Origin: Actinomycetota bacterium
GTDB taxonomy: Bacteria; Actinomycetota; Actinomycetes; Acidothermales; Acidothermaceae
Assembly (NCBI GenBank): GCA_003134755.1
Contig: PLCK01000095.1
Coordinates: forward strand, 23,898 to 47,418
DNA: 23,521 nt
Direction: 5' to 3'
Part shown: positions 8,635 through 15,793 of the stretch, piece by piece
Layout: each line of letters begins with the position of its first letter
How positions within the stretch are numbered: position 1 is the stretch's first letter
Translations under genes and position numbers: made by a program
The notes under the pieces: model-generated
What the model was told of the DNA's origin: nothing
Database searches by the model: none
What the model saw: only the letters and a program-made list of their open reading frames with translations

Positions 8635-9750
8635 TCAGCGCAGCACCCTTCTGCCGATTGCCTTCAGCCCGCGATAGATCTTCGGGTGTCGTGCCAGCCG
8701 GCCTACGACGCGATCGACGACGCGGTGCATCGGCGCACCGAGATCGTAACCCTGCGGTGGAACAGCCGCTGCTGACGCGCTCGGGACAGGCGCCTGAATG
8801 CCTGCGTGCGCAAGGATTTCCTTTACGTAGTCGTCTTTCACCTTGGCGTCGGCCTTCAGGGCGCGCAACTCCTCCTGGGCCTTGGTCAGGTCGTCGATGC
8901 GCTCACGCAGCGCGCGTTCGAGAGCCTCGTTTCGCTCGTCCGTGTTCGACTTCGCACGCACGAGGTCTTCTAGCCACGAGACGTATTCGGCGCTCTGCCG
9001 AGCGGCGCCATCCAGCTCCAGAACGCGGCCGGACAGCCGGGTCAGCAACCCTGTCGGGTCGACCTCCGTCTCAAGTCGGCTGCGTGCGACGACGACCCAT
9101 TGGAATACCCGGGCGTCGGGATCCTGCTTGATCTGCTCGAGTGTCTGCGGCGCGACGGCTTCCAGATCGACCGGAATTTCTGTCTCGTGCGGCTCGCGCA
9201 GCACCGCGAGGTTCTCGAGCACCGTGAGCCCGGCGTCGTCGAACAAGCGGCCAATCTCATGGCGATCGAAGAAGCGGACATGGGTGCGGTCGAGCAGACC
9301 GGTGTCGGTGTACGTGAAGTCGCCTTGTAGGAGTTGCAGGCGCACGGCAGCGTGGGTGACATTCGGTATCGACGCCACGATGATGCCGGACGGCGCGAGC
9401 AGCGGCGTCAGTTTCTGCAGCACTGCACCGGGCTCGACGAGATGCTCGAGTACGTCGAGGCAGAGAATGACGTCGAACTCGAGCCCGGCGAACGCCGCGG
9501 AGAGGTCAAGCTTCTCGACGTCCCCTATGACGAGCTTGCGACAGAACTCACGTGCGCTCTCGGCGGCGTCCGGATCTAATTCGATGCCCCAGACCTCGCA
9601 TCCGCGGGCAACGAGGGCGGCAGCGACCGGATGGCCGTTAGCCGTGCCGACGTCGAGCACTCGGCTACCTGCGGGCGTCAGCAGGATGCCCTGCGTGTGC
9701 GCGTTGAGCTCGTCGAGATTGAGCTCGCGCGCATAGCGCGAGGTGCTCAT
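8635..9750 (-). CDS. SAM-dependent methyltransferase with C-terminal coiled coil
   Basis: A 371-residue protein. Residues 31-39, VLDVGTANG, are the SAM-binding motif I, with the acidic E57-LD at the end of strand 2. CLDVLEHL (97-104) and GDFTYTDTGLLDRTHVRFF (143-161) are typical of class I methyltransferases of glycan loci. From about 241 to 315 the sequence turns into heptad-like, charged helix (ALRERIDDLTKAQEELRALK), a probable coiled coil. The last 30 residues form a basic amphipathic segment (RLARHPKIYRGLKAIGRRVLR, 351-371) that could bind membrane. ATG 9750 is chosen because AGGAGGA lies just upstream and it overlaps the preceding glycosyltransferase stop by 4 nt (ATGA); a 19-residue extension upstream in this frame is rejected. 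It may methylate the glycan end. No kinase domain is seen. Confidence 0.88.
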   Translation of the reverse strand: MSTSRYARELNLDELNAHTQGILLTPAGSRVLDVGTANGHPVAAALVARGCEVWGIELDPDAAESAREFCRKLVIGDVEKLDLSAAFAGLEFDVILCLDVLEHLVEPGAVLQKLTPLLAPSGIIVASIPNVTHAAVRLQLLQGDFTYTDTGLLDRTHVRFFDRHEIGRLFDDAGLTVLENLAVLREPHETEIPVDLEAVAPQTLEQIKQDPDARVFQWVVVARSRLETEVDPTGLLTRLSGRVLELDGAARQSAEYVSWLEDLVRAKSNTDERNEALERALRERIDDLTKAQEELRALKADAKVKDDYVKEILAHAGIQAPVPSASAAAVPPQGYDLGAPMHRVVDRVVGRLARHPKIYRGLKAIGRRVLR

Positions 9751-11783
9751 CTGTCCTCCTCGGTACGTCGGCGTCCCGAGATCGCGTCGTCGATGACCGC
9801 GACCCATGAGCGACCCTCAGTTTCGCCCCACCAGTTGCGCAGGGTTTCGATGTCCTTGCGCCGAGCTCGCCATTCGTGCCCGTCGGTCAGGAGCCGGATG
9901 ATCGCGGCAGCGAACTCTGCCGGGGTGTCCGCTACGACGAACGGCGCTGCGTCGGGCGGCACGTCGATGCCCTCTGCACCGATGCTCGTTGTGACGACCG
10001 GGACGCCGTACTGCAGCGCCTCGACAGTCTTGTTCTTAACCCCGGCGCCGAACCGCAACGGAACAATGACGACGCGGGCGTCCTCGTACAACGCGCGTAG
10101 CTCAGGCACGAATCCGGTGAACTCCAGATGGACCCCGGACAGCCTGGCAACGCTCGGCGGAGGATGGGCACCGGTCGCTCGAAGCCGCGCCCAAGGCACC
10201 GCAGCGGTGACCAGGTGCATGACGTCCTGCATGAACCATTGGAGGCCGTCAGCGTTAGGTGATGTCTCGTCCTGGGCGGTCCAGCTGGAGACATACAGCA
10301 GGCCGTCGCGCGGACCTGGCTCGGCGGAGGTCAGATCGATGTCGGCCTGGAGCGGGAACACCACGTCGACGGGCGTGGCGTCGGCCAACTCGGCCAACCG
10401 TTTGCGCTCGTCGGGTGAGACTGACACCACGTGATCAGCCTCACGCACCGCGCGCGCCTCCACCTGCCACGACTTCGCGGCTGCGCGTCGCAAAGCGGTG
10501 CCGCGCCTGGTCGGTCGCTCGGCGTCGGCTAGCTCGGCCTCGCGTTCGAACCTGACGGCGAAGAGGGCCTCGGCGACATAGACAAGCGCTGCTTGTGGCT
10601 GGTGCGTTCGCACCTGCGCTGCCCACGTATCGAAGTTGTCAGGCCGGCAGAGCACGACGGCGGCGTAGTGCCCTGCGTGGTCACGAAGGTGCGCGCCGAG
10701 GTCGCCACCGATGACGTCGTACCCAAGGCCAGCGACCGCCAATGGGTCAGCGCCGGGATGTTTCGTCGCGTGCACGGAGAGCTGATAGTGGCTGAGTCCG
10801 GCTTCGGTTGCGAGGTTGTGCATCAGCACAAAGCCCGCACCGAGCGAGCGCATGGGGAGCATGTCATCGACGACAAGTACCTTCGGCAAGTCGCCGCAGG
10901 CCCGGTCGATGGCGGGTCGAAGCGCCGACGGTGGTGGGCCGTTGTGGTCGCCTCCCGGCGGCCGCGGGAGCTGGCCGTCGAGAGCGGGCCCCCACTTCTC
11001 GCGCAGCTTGGCGACGTTTCGTTGGAAGAGAAAGTTCTTGAAATGACTGGTCGTACTCGCGGATTCAAGATGGCGAATTCGTGAGCGGCCGTCGTAAAGG
11101 ATCGAATGTCCGGCAGCGCGGATCGACAACGCGAGATCGGTGTCCTCGTAGTAGGCCGGGTAGTACCTGGTGTCGAAACCTCCGACCGCCTCGAAGACCG
11201 ACCGCCTGATGAGCAACGAGTTTGCCGAGCAGTAGTCGACCTTGCGGACAAAGCTCCAGTCAGTACTGCCAGGCGGTAGGCCGCGACCTACCGGCGCCGT
11301 CGTCCCGTCGTTGAAGAGAACCGAGCCGGCCTCCTGAACGCTTCCGTCGATGAACAGGATTCGGCTACCGACGGCTGCCGCGTCGGGATGGATCTCGAGG
11401 GTCTCGACGAGCGGCTGTAGCCAGCCAGGCTCGACTTCGACATCGTCGTTCAGAAGGAGGAGGAACTCGCCCGTGGCGTGGCGTGCCGCCCTGTTGATGC
11501 CGCCGCCGAACCCGAGGTTGACGTCACTGCGCAATAGCCGGACGCCGTCGAGCTCCCGCGTCGCGAAGTCGACGACGTCGCCGTCGGCGCCGTTCAGGAC
11601 GAGCAGCACCTCGTACGGCAGTTCTGTACCGGCCGCACCAAGGGCGACGGATGCCAGACAGCGGCGAAGCATCGCCGGGTCGTGCCTCGACAAGATGACA
11701 ATCGAAATCCGCGGCGAGGGGCTGGTCGGCACGACCAACGTCGGCATCAGCCTGACCTGGGCCCTTCTGTCGAATGTCGTCAT
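9747..11783 (-). CDS. Bifunctional glycosyltransferase, GT2 domain fused to GT4-like domain
   Basis: A 678-residue two-domain cytoplasmic glycosyltransferase. Residues 25-270 form a GT2 (GT-A) domain. It contains ISIVILSRHD, the dTDP-rhamnosyltransferase-like NLGFGGGINRAA (89-100), the metal-binding NDD (112-114) and YYEDTDLALSIRAAGH (211-226). After a Pro/Gly linker (272-288), residues 300-660 form a GT-B domain with KVLVVDDMLP, YVSSWTAQDETSPNADGL and VVIVPLRFGAGVKNKTVEAL. Such fusions let one protein add two consecutive sugars. ATG 11783 is preferred over the frame's further opening towards 12200, which overlaps the divergent gene; ATG 11747 is an alternative. It heads the leftward unit and overlaps the methyltransferase start by 4 nt. 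A TAGACT box at 11831-11836 (minus strand) may be its promoter. The start is uncertain by a few codons. Confidence 0.87.
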   Translation of the reverse strand: MTTFDRRAQVRLMPTLVVPTSPSPRISIVILSRHDPAMLRRCLASVALGAAGTELPYEVLLVLNGADGDVVDFATRELDGVRLLRSDVNLGFGGGINRAARHATGEFLLLLNDDVEVEPGWLQPLVETLEIHPDAAAVGSRILFIDGSVQEAGSVLFNDGTTAPVGRGLPPGSTDWSFVRKVDYCSANSLLIRRSVFEAVGGFDTRYYPAYYEDTDLALSIRAAGHSILYDGRSRIRHLESASTTSHFKNFLFQRNVAKLREKWGPALDGQLPRPPGGDHNGPPPSALRPAIDRACGDLPKVLVVDDMLPMRSLGAGFVLMHNLATEAGLSHYQLSVHATKHPGADPLAVAGLGYDVIGGDLGAHLRDHAGHYAAVVLCRPDNFDTWAAQVRTHQPQAALVYVAEALFAVRFEREAELADAERPTRRGTALRRAAAKSWQVEARAVREADHVVSVSPDERKRLAELADATPVDVVFPLQADIDLTSAEPGPRDGLLYVSSWTAQDETSPNADGLQWFMQDVMHLVTAAVPWARLRATGAHPPPSVARLSGVHLEFTGFVPELRALYEDARVVIVPLRFGAGVKNKTVEALQYGVPVVTTSIGAEGIDVPPDAAPFVVADTPAEFAAAIIRLLTDGHEWRARRKDIETLRNWWGETEGRSWVAVIDDAISGRRRTEEDR

Positions 11784-11919
11784 CCTTCGCCACCAGCTGG
11801 GTCCGTCCCGGTGTCGGCGAATCGCGCCGGAGTCTAACGAATGTGGCTGTGGGGCGGGTGGATGCGGCATGACATGCTCAGGCCGATCGTCCTGCAACCC
11901 TTGCCGCTGGGAGCAACGC
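11784..11919. promoter_or_regulatory. Divergent intergenic region between GT2-GT4 and CmcI-type genes
   Basis: This 136-bp gap must hold the start signals for both directions. On the minus strand TAGACT (11831-11836 as AGTCTA on the plus strand) fits a -10 box and would give a leader of about 40 nt. On the plus strand GGGAG (11909-11913) is the ribosome site for the ATG at 11920. No clear plus-strand -10 or -35 is seen. Confidence 0.35.
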
Positions 11920-12900
11920 ATGCCGCGAAACGCCGTTCCACACCGAGCCGGCGCCGGCCTTCGACGCCTCGCCGGCGGGGTACGCCGAGCGCGCACCGTC
12001 TCGGCCGCGGCCCGTGCCGCCGTGTCCCGCTTCATCGCTCCCGCCGTTGACGCGGCCACGGTCCGGCGGGTCGAGCACCTCGTCGCGCAACAGCGCGCCA
12101 CCGGGCAGGACATCGGTTCCGGTGTCGACGAGGCCGTGTTCGACGCAGTAAGCCTTAGGGCCCGACGAACCCGTGTCGGCGCCTCCGCCACTGACGACAA
12201 GTGGGCGAAACTCTTCGTCGAGGCCTTCGTGAATCTCTATCACGATGATCTCGACTCCCCGCCGACGCCGCTCGTGCGCAAGGCGATCGTCGATCAATTC
12301 CATCGGCTCTATTATCACGACCGCGGCACGTGGCGCGAGACGTACTGGCTTGGTACTCGTATCTGGAAGTGCCCGTTGGATTTGTGGCTGTACCAGGAAA
12401 TGCTGCACGAGGTGCGGCCCGCGTTGATCGTAGAAACCGGTACCGCGTTCGGCGGCAGCGCGAGCTACCTCGCGCACCTGTGCGACATCGTCGGGAAGGG
12501 TGCGGTCGTCTCCATCGATGTCGACGACGCCGGCGACCGGCCAAAACATCAACGGGTGACGTACATCCACGGCTCGTCCACCGCGCCGGAGGTCGTTGCC
12601 GAGGTGACCGGCATGATCGAATCCGGTGAGCCTGTGATGGTCATCCTCGACTCCGACCACAGCGAGAACCACGTCTACAACGAGCTCAACATTTACGCAG
12701 ACCTGGTCACGGTAGGGTCCTATTTGATCGTCGAGGACACCAACGTCAACGGCCATCCGGCCTTTCCCGAGCACGGTCCAGGCCCGATGGAAGCTCTCGA
12801 CCGCTTTCTAGCGGAACGGAACGATTTCGAGATCGACGAGTCGAAGCACAAGTTCCATATGACCTTCAATCCGCGAGGAGTTCTTCGGAAGGTCCGATGA
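11920..12900 (+). CDS. CmcI/rhamnosyl O-methyltransferase family protein
   Basis: A 326-residue protein. Residues 168-187 read ALIVETGTAFGGSASYLAHL, the SAM-binding motif of the CmcI family. VVSIDVDD, ILDSDHSENHV (242-252) and LIVEDTNVNGHP (269-280) are its acidic and metal-site motifs, and GPGPMEAL follows. Known relatives include cephamycin CmcI and actinobacterial rhamnosyl O-methyltransferases that methylate sugar hydroxyls of surface glycolipids. A role in methylating the glycan made by the neighbours is therefore likely. The N-terminal 70 residues or so are Arg/Ala-rich and not recognised. The ATG has GGGAG 6 nt upstream. The gene stands alone, divergent from the glycosyltransferase unit and 67 bp before the SpoIID gene. 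It could act on another substrate. Confidence 0.88.
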   Translation: MPRNAVPHRAGAGLRRLAGGVRRARTVSAAARAAVSRFIAPAVDAATVRRVEHLVAQQRATGQDIGSGVDEAVFDAVSLRARRTRVGASATDDKWAKLFVEAFVNLYHDDLDSPPTPLVRKAIVDQFHRLYYHDRGTWRETYWLGTRIWKCPLDLWLYQEMLHEVRPALIVETGTAFGGSASYLAHLCDIVGKGAVVSIDVDDAGDRPKHQRVTYIHGSSTAPEVVAEVTGMIESGEPVMVILDSDHSENHVYNELNIYADLVTVGSYLIVEDTNVNGHPAFPEHGPGPMEALDRFLAERNDFEIDESKHKFHMTFNPRGVLRKVR

Positions 12901-12928
12901 GCGGGCGGACACTCCCGAGAAGTCGTGG

Positions 12929-12967
12929 TTGACCGCGATGCGCGTGCAACGTCGTTAGATTTCCCTC
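12929..12967 (+). promoter_or_regulatory. Probable leaderless promoter of the SpoIID gene
   Basis: TAGATT (12956-12961) fits the actinobacterial TANNNT -10 box and is followed by exactly 6 nt and then the ATG, so transcription would start at the A of the start codon. No ribosome site precedes that ATG. TTGACC (12929-12934) is a possible -35, but the 21-bp spacer is long. Confidence 0.5.
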
Positions 12968-15577
12968 ATGCCGCGACCACGCAATCCCCATCGTTCCCGT
13001 TTGATCGCCAACGGCGTGAGTGCCGCCCCGATAGTGGCTGCCGCATGCGCGGCGATGATCATGGCGACCGTCGACGCCGGGGTGGCAGGCGCTGTACCGG
13101 CAGCGCCGGCGGTGGCGCCGGCCGTGGCGCTCGCAGTCGCGCCCTCGGAAGCCATTCCGCCGCCGGTCAATGGTGTGCTGATGTTCAGCGGACACGGGTG
13201 GGGTCATGGCATCGGTATGTCGCAGTGGGGGGCGTACGGCGCGGCGACTCAAGGCCTTTCAGCCACCCAGATCCTCGACTTCTACTACCCGGGCACCACG
13301 CCTGCCACGATTGACCCGGCGACTCCGATCCGGATCCTGGTCGGTGGCGACGACGGCGTTGACCTCACAGTGGCGCCCGTCGCGGCGAACGGCACGTTGT
13401 CGTTCACTGACACGGCCCAGGGAGTTGCGACGCCACTGCCGGCCGCAGTAGACGGCCTTCCCGTAGTCGCCTGGCGGGCGGCATTGGTGAACGGCACGAC
13501 GCAGCTACAAGGCAACTGGTCGGGCGCTTTCGTCGGCTATCCCGAGGGTGCGCCGCAGACGGTCACCGGCATTGCCAGATTCACCGCTACGGGCGGGGTG
13601 GTTCGCGTTGTCAGCCCCGACGGCACCCAGCGTGATCTGTCCGGCAGCGCCGACGGCGTCCTCATCGGCGGCAGTCTGCGCACGGTCGAGACCACGGGCA
13701 TGGACGCGATGGTGCCGGGCGTGCTCGGGAAGGAATTGAACCCGACCTGGCCTACCGCAGCGCTGCAGGCTCAGGCGGTGGCGATTCGCAGCTACGCAGA
13801 TTTCCAGGTCGTGGCTCATGCGGCCCAGCCGTTCGACGTCGGCATCCCCAACGACTTCGCCTACGAGGGAATTGCTAGATACGACGCCGCCGGCAACCGC
13901 GTTGCCGGCTGGGATGACCCACGCCTCCTAGCGGCCGTCAGTGCGTTTCCCGGCGACGTCCGGACGTCGGGGGGCAAGGCGATCTTCGCGATGTTCGCGT
14001 CGTCCGACGGTGGCTTCACGGTGGCCCGGCCCGGCATGCCCTACCTGATCGCCCAACCCGACCCCTACGACGCGGTCGCCGTGAACGTCCACCACACCTG
14101 GACGGCGAACGTCCCGGTGTCGACTCTCCTGGCGGCGTATCCGACGATCGGCACTTTGACGTCGATAGTCGTGAATTCCCGCGACCGGAATGGCCAATGG
14201 GGTGGCCGCACGCTTTCGGTCACGGTGAACGGCACGGGCGGCTCGGTCACTGATTCGGGAACGAGTTTCTACTTCAAGCTCGGCCTCCAGAGCAACTGGT
14301 GGAGCCTTTCCGGCACCGACCCGGTTGGCGCCCTCGAATCGGTCGAGGCCGTACCCGGTGGGGCGCAGATCGTCGGCTGGGCGTACGACGCGAAGACGAC
14401 CGCGCCGATCGCCGTCCACCTTTATGTCAATGGAAAGCTGACGGTGGCGGTAGCGGCGAACGTTGACCGGCCCGACCTGGTTGCTCAATTGCCTGCCGGT
14501 ACGGCGCATGGGTTCCGCGTCGGCCTGCCACTAGCGCCTGGCACGTATTCGGTCTGTGCGTATGCGATCAATTCACTCGCAGGCGGCGCGAATCCGCAGC
14601 TCGGATGCGCGAACGTGCGCACGATAGCGGGGGCACCGATCGGCGGGGCGATTGTGACGCCAGGGATCGGCGGGGTCCAGGTTGCCGGGTGGGTGCTCGA
14701 TCCGGAGTCGGTCGGCCCTGTCGGCGTCCGGGTCACCATCGACGGCGCGGCTGCAACGACGCTTAGCGCAAACGCCCCAAGCACCGACCCCGGCCTGGCC
14801 GCATTCCCGTTCTACGGCCCCAATCACGGGTTCGCCCAACTGCTGCCTCTCGCCGGCACCCACACGGTCTGTCTGACCGCAATCAACGTCGCTGCCGGTG
14901 CTGACGTTTCCCTTGCCTGTCAGCGGTTGACGGTCTACGCCGGCGCGCCGATCGGCAACCTTGACGCCGTGGTGCCCTCGCCGGGCGTCGTTGCGCTGTG
15001 GGGATGGGCTATCGACCCTGACACCACGGCCGGCGTGCCTGTCCATCTGTACGTTGATGGGCAGTTGGTGGCGGGCGTCGCAGCGACGCAATCGCGGCCT
15101 GATGTCGGCGCCGCATTCCCGGTGTACGGCGCTGCGCACGGGTTCTCCGCGATCGTTCCGCTTGGGACCGGCAAGCACACCGTCTGCGCCTGGGCGCTGA
15201 ACGTCGTCGCGGCCGGTGGAAACACGCAGGTCGGCTGCAAGACGGTCACGGTGCCGAGCGGCGATCCGGTCGGCCACCTCGACGCCGTCGCCTACTCGGG
15301 CCAGATCGTCACGTGGGGTTGGGCCGCCGACCCGAAGGCGCCCCGATCCCCGATCCTGGTTCACATCTACGTCGACGGCGTCTTGACCACCCTCGGTCCT
15401 GCGCAGTCACCCCGGCCCGATGTGGCGACCGTGTTCCCCGCATTCGGGCCCGATCACGGGTTCTACGTCGGCATGCCCGGAGCCTCGGGCAAGCATCAGG
15501 TCTGTGCGTTCGCGATCAACACCCAAGCCGGCGGCAATAACCCGTTGCTCGGGTGCGGCACGGTGGTCGTGCCCTGA
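12968..15577 (+). CDS. Secreted SpoIID/LytB-domain protein with four C-terminal repeats
   Basis: An 869-residue secreted protein. A basic N-terminus and hydrophobic segment (about 1-42) form a signal peptide, followed by an Ala/Pro/Val-rich spacer to about residue 65. GHGWGHGIGMSQWGAYGAA (75-93) and ILDFYYPGTT are SpoIID motifs. GVLGKELNPTW (251-261) and LQAQAVAIRSYA (266-277) are others, with E256 at the position of the catalytic Glu. SpoIID cleaves denuded glycan strands as a lytic transglycosylase. Here the GHG-x-GMSQ block precedes the Glu block, the permuted order usual in actinobacterial members. Residues 454-555, 556-659, 660-765 and 766-869 are four copies of the repeat also found in the amidase and GH18 proteins. 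The only cysteine outside the repeats lies in the signal peptide. The natural substrate is inferred. Confidence 0.9.
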   Translation: MPRPRNPHRSRLIANGVSAAPIVAAACAAMIMATVDAGVAGAVPAAPAVAPAVALAVAPSEAIPPPVNGVLMFSGHGWGHGIGMSQWGAYGAATQGLSATQILDFYYPGTTPATIDPATPIRILVGGDDGVDLTVAPVAANGTLSFTDTAQGVATPLPAAVDGLPVVAWRAALVNGTTQLQGNWSGAFVGYPEGAPQTVTGIARFTATGGVVRVVSPDGTQRDLSGSADGVLIGGSLRTVETTGMDAMVPGVLGKELNPTWPTAALQAQAVAIRSYADFQVVAHAAQPFDVGIPNDFAYEGIARYDAAGNRVAGWDDPRLLAAVSAFPGDVRTSGGKAIFAMFASSDGGFTVARPGMPYLIAQPDPYDAVAVNVHHTWTANVPVSTLLAAYPTIGTLTSIVVNSRDRNGQWGGRTLSVTVNGTGGSVTDSGTSFYFKLGLQSNWWSLSGTDPVGALESVEAVPGGAQIVGWAYDAKTTAPIAVHLYVNGKLTVAVAANVDRPDLVAQLPAGTAHGFRVGLPLAPGTYSVCAYAINSLAGGANPQLGCANVRTIAGAPIGGAIVTPGIGGVQVAGWVLDPESVGPVGVRVTIDGAAATTLSANAPSTDPGLAAFPFYGPNHGFAQLLPLAGTHTVCLTAINVAAGADVSLACQRLTVYAGAPIGNLDAVVPSPGVVALWGWAIDPDTTAGVPVHLYVDGQLVAGVAATQSRPDVGAAFPVYGAAHGFSAIVPLGTGKHTVCAWALNVVAAGGNTQVGCKTVTVPSGDPVGHLDAVAYSGQIVTWGWAADPKAPRSPILVHIYVDGVLTTLGPAQSPRPDVATVFPAFGPDHGFYVGMPGASGKHQVCAFAINTQAGGNNPLLGCGTVVVP
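14327..15574 (+). repeat. Four GW-x-x-D protein repeats in the SpoIID protein
   Basis: Four modules of 102-106 residues fill the C-terminal half. The cores are GWAYDAKT, GWVLDPES, GWAIDPDT and GWAADPKA. Each ends in a C-x(14-17)-C segment, such as VCAYAINSLAGGANPQLGC. Copy 2 is the most diverged: it has lost RPD and ends LAC, yet keeps both cysteines. The junction between copies carries the PIG/PVG signature seen as PFG/PTG in the other two proteins. Confidence 0.9.
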
Positions 15578-15793
15578 CGACCCGCCCGAATTTGTGGATT
15601 TTCCGTTCGTTACTTGATCGTTTCGGTACGGTTTGAGAGTTCTGTCGAGTTCGCGACGTTGGCGCGAGTTCCACTCGGCGGCAACGGAATGGGGCTGTCG
15701 AGCGTCAAGCACGTAGGCGCACCCCGTTCGCCACAACGCGTCAGAGACGTCGCTACAGGCGCTCGTCACTGTGAAGATCCAAGGAGCAGACCT
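15578..15793 (+). promoter_or_regulatory. 216-bp leader region of the GH18 gene
   Basis: No gene is seen here. The first 50 bases are less G+C-rich than the surroundings (around TTTGTGGATTTTCC) and include TACGGT (15627-15632), a TANNNT -10 candidate that would give a leader of about 155 nt. TCGCG (from 15651) can pair with CGCGA about 7 nt later. AAGGAG (15781-15786) lies 7 nt before the GTG start. The long leader could hold regulation, but I recognise no riboswitch. Confidence 0.35.

Noticed and set aside
9751..9807. 19-residue N-terminal extension of the coiled-coil methyltransferase
   Set aside because: ATG 9750 has AGGAGGA immediately upstream and the ATGA overlap with the preceding gene; the extension is Arg-rich and lies inside that gene.
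11784..12200. Upstream extension of the GT2-GT4 gene by about 139 residues
   Set aside because: The extension is low-complexity Arg/Ala-rich sequence antisense to the CmcI-type gene; GT2 homology begins only at about residue 25 after ATG 11783.
15578..15793. c-di-AMP (ydaO-type) riboswitch before the GH18 gene
   Set aside because: GTCAAGC and GTAGGCG near 15700 recall the 3' part of that motif, which precedes wall hydrolases in actinobacteria, but the conserved GGGGTGAATC-type core is not visible. A covariance-model search would decide.
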